NCBI GenBank assembly: GCA_007922225.1
Contig: ML679958.1
Coordinates: 51,292,838 to 51,356,837, forward strand
Direction of reading: 5' to 3'
DNA length: 64,000 bases
DNA from: Emydura subglobosa
Taxonomy: Eukaryota; Chordata; Testudines; Chelidae
A model generated the notes under the pieces. The model saw nothing but the letters and a program-made list of their open reading frames with translations. It had not been told where the DNA came from and did not search any database. The position numbers and the translations under genes are program-made. Positions within the stretch are counted from its first letter, which is position 1, and every line of letters starts with the position of its first letter. Positions 58,440 to 64,000 of this stretch are shown here, piece by piece.

Positions 58440-59130
58440 ATAAGAAGGTAGAAGCAAAGGATTCCTGGAAGGAATGGATTATAAGAAGAGATTTGAAGGA
58501 GCTGAATGTCAGGCTTGACAGAAAGAAGCAGGAGAGTGTTCCAAGCTATGGGACTATAAAAGGATACAATTTGGTCACGGAGGTCACAGATTCTGTGACT
58601 TTCCAGGACCTCCAGGACTTTTGGGGCCACTTCGAAACTGCTGATTGGCCAGCCTGACCACTAGAGTAGTGAGCTGGAGCAGCTGCAAGCCCCAGCAACT
58701 CTGTTTTCTCCCCTCCCCCAGAATATTTTTTGTAAAAGTCAGGAACAAGTCATAGCTTCCATGAATTTTTGTTTATTTGCCGGCAACCTGTCCCTGACTT
58801 TTACTAAAAATACCCATGACAGAACCTTAACCTTAATAATTAGTGATGTGAAACCAAGAACACAAAAAGTGATGCAGGAAGTAATAAGGTAAAAAGGAAT
58901 GGGAGGTGCACAGGGAACATATTACAAAGTATACGCCGAGAACAAACACAGGTGGGCAAAGATTCATAAACGACTTCCAAAGCAAGGAAAGGAAGCTTGA
59001 ATTTGACGCAGTGAGGGAGGAGGACACAGTGAGGGAGGAGGAGTTTTTCAAGGAGGGGGTCAAATTAACAGGAAAGGAAGACTACTTGAGCACCAGTGCA
59101 ATCAATCGACAAGGAGGAGGCAAGAGAGGC
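58440..59130 (+). repeat. Old interspersed repeat split by a MITE
   Basis: Left part 58440-58570 (AGAGATTTGAAGGAGCTGAA, GAAGCAGGAGAGTGTTCCAA) and right part about 58845-59130 (GGAAGCTTGAATTTGACGCA, TCAAGGAGGGGGTCAAATTA) look like consecutive pieces of one ancient amniote repeat rich in GAGGA words. The insert at 58571-58840 separates them. I cannot name the family. Confidence 0.45.
58571..58840 (-). mobile_element. MITE with TTTTAGTAAAAGTCA-type region
   Basis: It contains GGTCACGGAGGTCACAGATT, CTGTGACTTTCCAGGACCTC and, at the right, TGACTTTTACTAAAAATACC and CCATGACAGAACCTTAACCT. I recall these as a reptile DNA-element family usually read in the opposite direction. The terminal repeats and target duplication are not clear. 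Confidence 0.55.
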
Positions 59131-59279
59131 TAATAAGAATAGGCTAGAATGGAGAAGAGGTTACAGCAGCCAATGTGAGACAAGACTAAGTAATGGACAA
59201 GAGTTTATAATAGTGGGATCTGGGAGACAAGAGTAGATTTTTGGCAATAAAAAGCAGAACATCAAAAACACTATAGAAT

Positions 59280-59395
59280 TTTTAGTGCATGGCAGCAAGG
59301 TTCACAAGGCCACTTAGTGTGCATCAGGCTTTGTAGATCAACAACCTCAGCTAGCCATGCACTACCAGACTGTGTAGACAAGCCCTTAACCAGGA
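59280..59395. repeat. Fragment of a TGTCTACAC-ended MITE
   Basis: The right end GACTGTGTAGACAAGCCCTT is the reverse of AAGGGCTTGTCTACACAGTC, the Harbinger-like terminus common in this window. The left end is diverged (AAGGTTCACAAGGCCACTTA). Approximately 110 bp. Confidence 0.45.
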
Positions 59396-60058
59396 GCTCA
59401 AGAACAGCAGTCTTTACTAGTATGAAAGTGGCTATGAAAATAACTGCATTATGACTCCAAGCATGCATGTGTGAACCTGACGCTTCCAAAGGCTGAGCAG
59501 ACTCAAAGCTGAATGCTCATGCAGTTAATAAAATTGCTCTGGCTTCTCTCCAAACATGAATCGTGTACTTTTTAAGTATTATTAACAGATAAGAACTACA
59601 TTAAATTGGAGTTAGGGTTGAGAGTATATATCAGTTACTTAAGGATAAAAATAATACCTGGATGTTGTAAGTACCCCCACTCTCTCTTTACCCAACAAAT
59701 AACAAACACCACAAAACCAAGAAATTAAGAGTTATGGTTAAACTTAAAAGAAATCAAAAACACGTTAAAATATGGAAATACACTGTTCAGAATCAAACAA
59801 CGTAAATCCACACGACAGTAACATCATGAAGCACACAAAATTAAGATTATGCATAATAGTATATAGCTCCAGATTGCATTAAATAAATTTTAAATGCTGT
59901 TTTTACAGGTTTCTTTATGGTAGATTTGTTTGGTTTAGGAGGTAGGAATGTAACTTAAGCAGGAAAAGGACCAAAAAAGAGACAGCAGCAGCAGAAGGGG
60001 TTAGAATAGAGAAGCCTCCCAACATAAAGAGGGAGGAATACAATGGGCCAATCACTAA
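59396..60058. other. No recognisable feature
   Basis: AT-rich presumptive intron; nothing classified. Confidence 0.3.
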
Positions 60059-60825
60059 GGACTGGTCTACACTAGAGAGTTTTGCCAGAAAAAGCAGACT
60101 TTTGTTGATAAAAAAAGTGGAGATGTATATATTAAAATGCTCCTTGCACCAATATAACTCCCCTGCTATGCTGACATAATAAAACCACCTCAAGAGAGAT
60201 GTAGGGCTTATGTCGGCTTAGTTAGGGTGACACGGTGTCAATGTAGACATTGTGTCCCTTACATCAGCTGTGGGGTTGTCATTCTTGTTGCAGTGAAATT
60301 GACAAGAAAGCCCTCTTGAGAGCTGAGCAGTTGGTCTCCTGAGGGGGTTGAGAAGCCCCAGTGCTTCTCCACCTGTTCACCACCAGGAGCCAGGACAGTC
60401 TTGTCAATTTCGGGGATAAAAAATGAAATTGAGGAGGCTCCCAGCTCCTGGCTGGGAGTAGACAGAGGGGAATGAGAAGTCAGGACAGCTGGACTCCACT
60501 TCTCAGGGGCAAGATGCCCCAGGGGGCTTCCCTGTGCAACTGGGCAGAGGGGAAGCCCTGGGTTGGTTCCTGGCAGGGAACGGGAAGTGTGGGGGGCTGC
60601 CCACTGGGAGCCCAGGAGCCTGTAGGTCTCCCGACAAAGAACTGAGAGCCAGTCTCTCAGCTCCCCACACTGCCCCTCTTAGGTCAGTGGATGTGCTGCT
60701 GGTGAGAACACACTCCACCAGCCCAAGGAGGGTAGTGTGGACATCAGCCACCGCAGTAATTACTGTGGTGTCTGTAAATCAACCTATGTGTTAAGTCAAC
60801 ATATTTTTTTAGTGTAGACAAGGTC
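60059..60825. mobile_element. Harbinger-like MITE (about 767 bp) with GC-rich interior
   Basis: The ends GGACTGGTCTACACTA and TAGTGTAGACAAGGTC are inverted, and TAA precedes the left end. The left 200 bp (CACCAATATAACTCCCCTGC, ATGTCGGCTTAGTTAGGGTG, TGTCAATGTAGACATTGTGT) aligns in reverse with the right half of the 18694-19094 MITE. The GC-rich centre (60260-60740) gives opposing frames of 82-86 codons without domains. Confidence 0.75.
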
Positions 60826-62475
60826 ATAATATTTTCCAGTGTTTCAGTGGAAAGCCCAGCCTGCCCCTCTAAAGCCAAAGCAAGATAGAGGTTGCTCTTT
60901 TCTCTCAGCAGCCCAGGGACAGTAGGGAGGCTCAAAGTTGCCAGACAGCTGTTACAAAAGGAGAAATCCAAGGCTGGAAACAGTGTACAGCCAAAAGTTA
61001 GCACCTCACAAGTACCAAAGAGAGGTTAAAAACAGTCTTCTCATCTATTTGCTACCTGTAGACTCTCCCCAAGTTTTGGAATATGCCTCTGGTTAATCAA
61101 CACAGACCTTTTGGTAATCTGTGCACAGCAAATGTTCCAAGTCATGTATGAAATAATTAAAGGCCTTTGCTATCATAGAAAAGTAGAGATTAGAGCACCT
61201 GGTATTATTTAATGTTTGTACAGTGCTTTGATAATATAAAGTGCAATATAAATGCTAAATAGTAGTAACCTCAAGTGATCATCTATTTAAATATTAACCA
61301 GGACCAAACCTGGTTAGCTATTGAATATCAGATGAAAATTAAGCATTTTCAGGTTGGGTGGTCATTCCATTTTACCTACTAGGACTTCTATAATTTGTTA
61401 ATATCAGAATGGATTTGTAAGATTGAGTTTGTAATGTTAGATTTAAAATATTATATACACCACTCTATAGATGAAAAGTTGAAGATAATGTTGCCAAGAA
61501 CAAGTGTTGAGAAGTGTGCACCCTAGCAAGAATTCGAAAGTCTGCACGTTTCCCAATTTAATGAATGGTAATTAAATGTTCCTCATCCCAGTTATCAATT
61601 TTCTTGAAGCTATTAACATATATACACATAAACATAGATAGATTTGATGTGTGCCATATCTGAACTTAGAAAAATTCAGTAAGACATATCGAGCTGTGTT
61701 TCTCTGAAGACAGGGAAAGTAACACGTACTCAGAGCTCCCAACTTCCAGAACTTGTTTGAGGAAATTTCTCTCTCAAATGAGGCAAAGGCATTCTCATTC
61801 ATGATGTTACAAATCATTGTTTGAGGCTCCTCTGAACATTCTCAAATTCACTCACCACTTCAGTCTCACAGTATTAGACTCGCTCAAAAACTGCTGCTGT
61901 GAATAAAGTCATAGGCAGATCCCTGAAAATAATCCACTTTCTTTTCCCACTCCTTCCCTGGCTCCTAACTTTACTGAATAAAAATTCCTAGCATCTATAT
62001 AGGGTTCTTTGACTGTAAAACTCCAAGTCTTTTAAAAATCTGACACGCATAATCAGATAAGAAAGAGGGTTTACATGACTTTCCTTCGGTCATACAGAAG
62101 GACGCAGGAGAGCTGGGTGTAGACTCAAAGTTTAGAATGGCAGTGTGACTGGGAGCCTACAGTGCTTTCAAATTAAACATTTCAATCTTAAATCTAAACC
62201 TCTTTCTATGCTGTGATACTGCAATTTAGCAAAGGGGTAGGAAAAAAGGCATAAAGAGCAAATTGGCTCCCAACTATCCTTTGCACCTCTAACCTTGTGC
62301 ATTTATCCTTCCCCCTATAACCTTATGCATTGACCCTAACAGTAATAAAGTTAAGTGTTTATATGACAACCAGAGGGATCTTTTCCATGAGTTCATACGT
62401 ATAGCTGTATTTCAGACTACAGAACTGAAGCACCATTGATCATTTCTAATCTAAAAGTATCAGTGTGATATAACA
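60826..62475. other. Presumptive intron with possible SINE tails
   Basis: At about 61195-61270, TTTGTACAGTGCTTTGATAATATAAAGTGCAATATAAATGC resembles the tail of an MIR/L2-linked repeat on the plus strand. A weak reverse MIR-like patch lies near 62070-62160. Nothing else recognised. Confidence 0.35.
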
Positions 62476-62926
62476 CAGTGGTTCTCAACCTTTTAGTACT
62501 AAGGACCCATTTGTAAATCTTGATGGCCTGTTACAAGCCAGTAAATAGCTTTAGTGCAAAAAAATATCACTTACTAAATATTTGTTACGTGCAACATACA
62601 AATTATCATAACAAGTACATCTTGCATACCATAGTGGCATTTCCTATCTTGTGGGGCTGGCTGGACTCGGCTCCCCACTCCAGACACTGTGATCTCGAAG
62701 TCACTCATTCAAATTTGGCCAGGCCATCTCCATCTCCCCCATCAGAACTCAGCCTAACCTGAGCAGCACTGCAATCTCATGCACGTAACAACGCCTGGAG
62801 TGGGGAACCGAGTACAGCCAGCCCCACAGGATCGGAGCTGCAGGAGACACCACTGTGTGCAGACTGTACAGTAACACATTCTGGTGACTCAATTTTGGGT
62901 CACGACCCACAGACTGACAAACCTTG
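62476..62926. mobile_element. hAT-type MITE (451 bp), 7/8 target duplication
   Basis: The left end is CAGTGGTTCTCAACCTTTTA; the right end is diverged, with a subterminal TTTTGGGTCACGACCCA. Flanking 8-mers are ATATAACA (62468-62475) and CTATAACA (62927-62934), matching at 7 of 8. An internal inverted pair around GTGGGGCTGGCTGGACTCGG (62655) and CCGAGTACAGCCAGCCCCAC (62807) could form a long hairpin. Confidence 0.8.
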
Positions 62927-62934
62927 CTATAACA

Positions 62935-64000
62935 CAGAGACTTTAGGTACAATTTTATCAAGCAATTAGCATGTATAAACTAAAAATCTAACTGTTAAAA
63001 TTAATATTTTCTCCACTCTTTTAAGGAACTAACTCTTAGAGATGTTTGTCCCACCACGGAGATAGCCTATGTAATAAAAATTGAACCAATACTACAAAAG
63101 TAAATCCTTTATTCAAATATTTGTAGAGAAAAGAAAAGCTTTCTATTCTTAATTATTAGTTTCAACCTTCTTACAATTTTATCTGCAAGCCACTTAGTTA
63201 AAAGGACTGAAAGGTTGTCTAGGTTTTCTGTAGTCTCTGTAGGTACTTGCATCCTTCACTGAAATTATATTTTGTAACATGTTACAGCACTATTTCAATG
63301 ACTCAAGATACACCTTCCAATCATCATCTATGGACATTACTGATCAATAAAACTTCATTTGTAGACATTTGCAGGATTGGGAGATACAAAAGAAATCATA
63401 TCTGCAATAGAGAGTACTTTTCATACAAGTGACCTTCTTTAACAGTTTAACACAGACAAAATATTGTACACTGCCAGAAGTTGCTACACACACATGTAAG
63501 GCTATAGAAAAAATTGACACATTGGATTATTTGAGAAACAATATGGGAACATGTAATTATTCATGAAGTAGATTTTCCCATAACCTTAGCTACACATGTG
63601 AAGCACTTTGTAGCACTGTGTACTGCTCTGTGTATCCCAAGCCAAAAAGTCTACAAAGCACTTGTATGAAAATTACAGTTCTATTATAATATGTACACAA
63701 AGAAAAATATGTAAAAAACAAACTTAAGTCAGTGAAGATACTGAACCATTATGATAAATTAGTGTAAGTACAGCAAAATTAATGCAAGTATAAAAAATAT
63801 ACACATACTTATGATTGTAGAATCTTTTTTAAAGTTATATGAGAGATAGTATACATTCCTGTAAATATAGATTATAATGCATACAAATGGGCAGAATGAA
63901 GGTTGACCATGCAAGATTAATTTTGGAACTTCATTATTTTGAGTCACCTACTCATCAACTCCAACTTTCTATTAGGGTAGATTTGGGGGGGGAGGGGGGG
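62935..64000. other. AT-rich sequence ending in a G-run
   Basis: No gene or repeat recognised. The window ends with a G-rich run (about 63985-64000), which may mark a contig or repeat edge. Confidence 0.35.

Larger units (their letters stand above)
3369..64000 (-). other. TDRD3: Probable TDRD3 first coding intron and/or upstream flank
   Basis: Everything to the right of the TDRD3 exon is upstream on the minus strand. I looked for a GC-rich first coding exon ending in a Gly-Trp-type split codon before a GT donor and did not find one. Each CpG-rich patch I checked (about 14.3, 45.9, 57.9 and 60.5 kb) lies inside a transposon. The simplest reading is that the first intron runs through most or all of this span and the promoter lies beyond 64000. 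A small untranslated exon could be hidden here. This is inference. Confidence 0.55.

Noticed and set aside
60260..60750. GC-rich block as a candidate TDRD3 promoter/first exon
   Set aside because: It is enclosed by MITE ends at 60059 and 60825, and I found no TDRD3 start codon context or donor site on the minus strand.
1..64000. CRISPR arrays, operons, riboswitches or phage-type defence genes
   Set aside because: Splice sites, CR1, MIR, hAT and Harbinger repeats show vertebrate nuclear DNA; no regularly spaced direct repeats with unique spacers were seen.

Overview
This is a window of vertebrate nuclear DNA, most likely from a turtle; a crocodilian is the main alternative. The repeats point there: CR1 LINEs, PIF/Harbinger transposons with 'GGCCATGTCTACACTA'-type ends, many short hAT elements, old MIR-type SINEs and DIRS-like retroelement fossils. 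The species call is inference from repeat flavour. There are no bacterial-style genes, operons or CRISPR arrays, and I found no structured RNA genes. Nearly all long reading frames are chance ORFs or decayed transposon proteins.

The one host coding sequence I can support is an 85-bp exon on the minus strand (3284-3368). It matches the second coding exon of TDRD3, the Tudor-domain partner of topoisomerase TOP3B, with good splice sites on both sides. TDRD3 is therefore transcribed right to left. Sequence below 3284 is the next intron, and some or all of 3369-64000 is probably the first coding intron or upstream flank. The GC-rich first exon was not found and probably lies beyond 64000.

Layout. 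1-935: minus-strand gag remnant of a DIRS-like element. 950-2110: inverted-repeat units around a hAT-type element. 3284-3368: TDRD3 exon. 3847-4229 and 14156-15210: hAT MITEs. 4937-5104: hairpin-bearing repeat. 6162-7755: two CR1 fragments. 18694-19094: Harbinger MITE with TAA target duplication. 20020-20081: 62-bp hAT element with a perfect 8-bp duplication. 20210-20870: LTR-like segment. 25200-27215: AC/CT microsatellite with a 10-N gap and a DIRS-like reverse transcriptase fossil between diverged direct repeats. 29716-30552: LTR-like repeat. 34695-40853: cluster of a short hAT element, an LTR fragment, a plus-strand Harbinger transposase pseudogene, a CR1 and a second Harbinger with convergent MYB-like and transposase remnants. 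41246-41485: MITE. 43660-44690: LTR-like repeat. 45170-47640: long minus-strand CR1 ORF2 split by a 417-bp hAT element. 54914-56280: CR1 3' half ending at a poly-C/poly-G hairpin. 57855-58224: CpG-rich hAT element with a perfect 8-bp duplication. 58440-59130: old repeat split by a MITE. 60059-60825: Harbinger-like MITE. 62476-62926: hAT element.

The elements do not form a pathway. Their value is historical: nesting order, target duplications, and a parent/derivative relation between the Harbinger pseudogene at 35 kb and the MITE at 18.7 kb. I see no convincing undescribed functional system.
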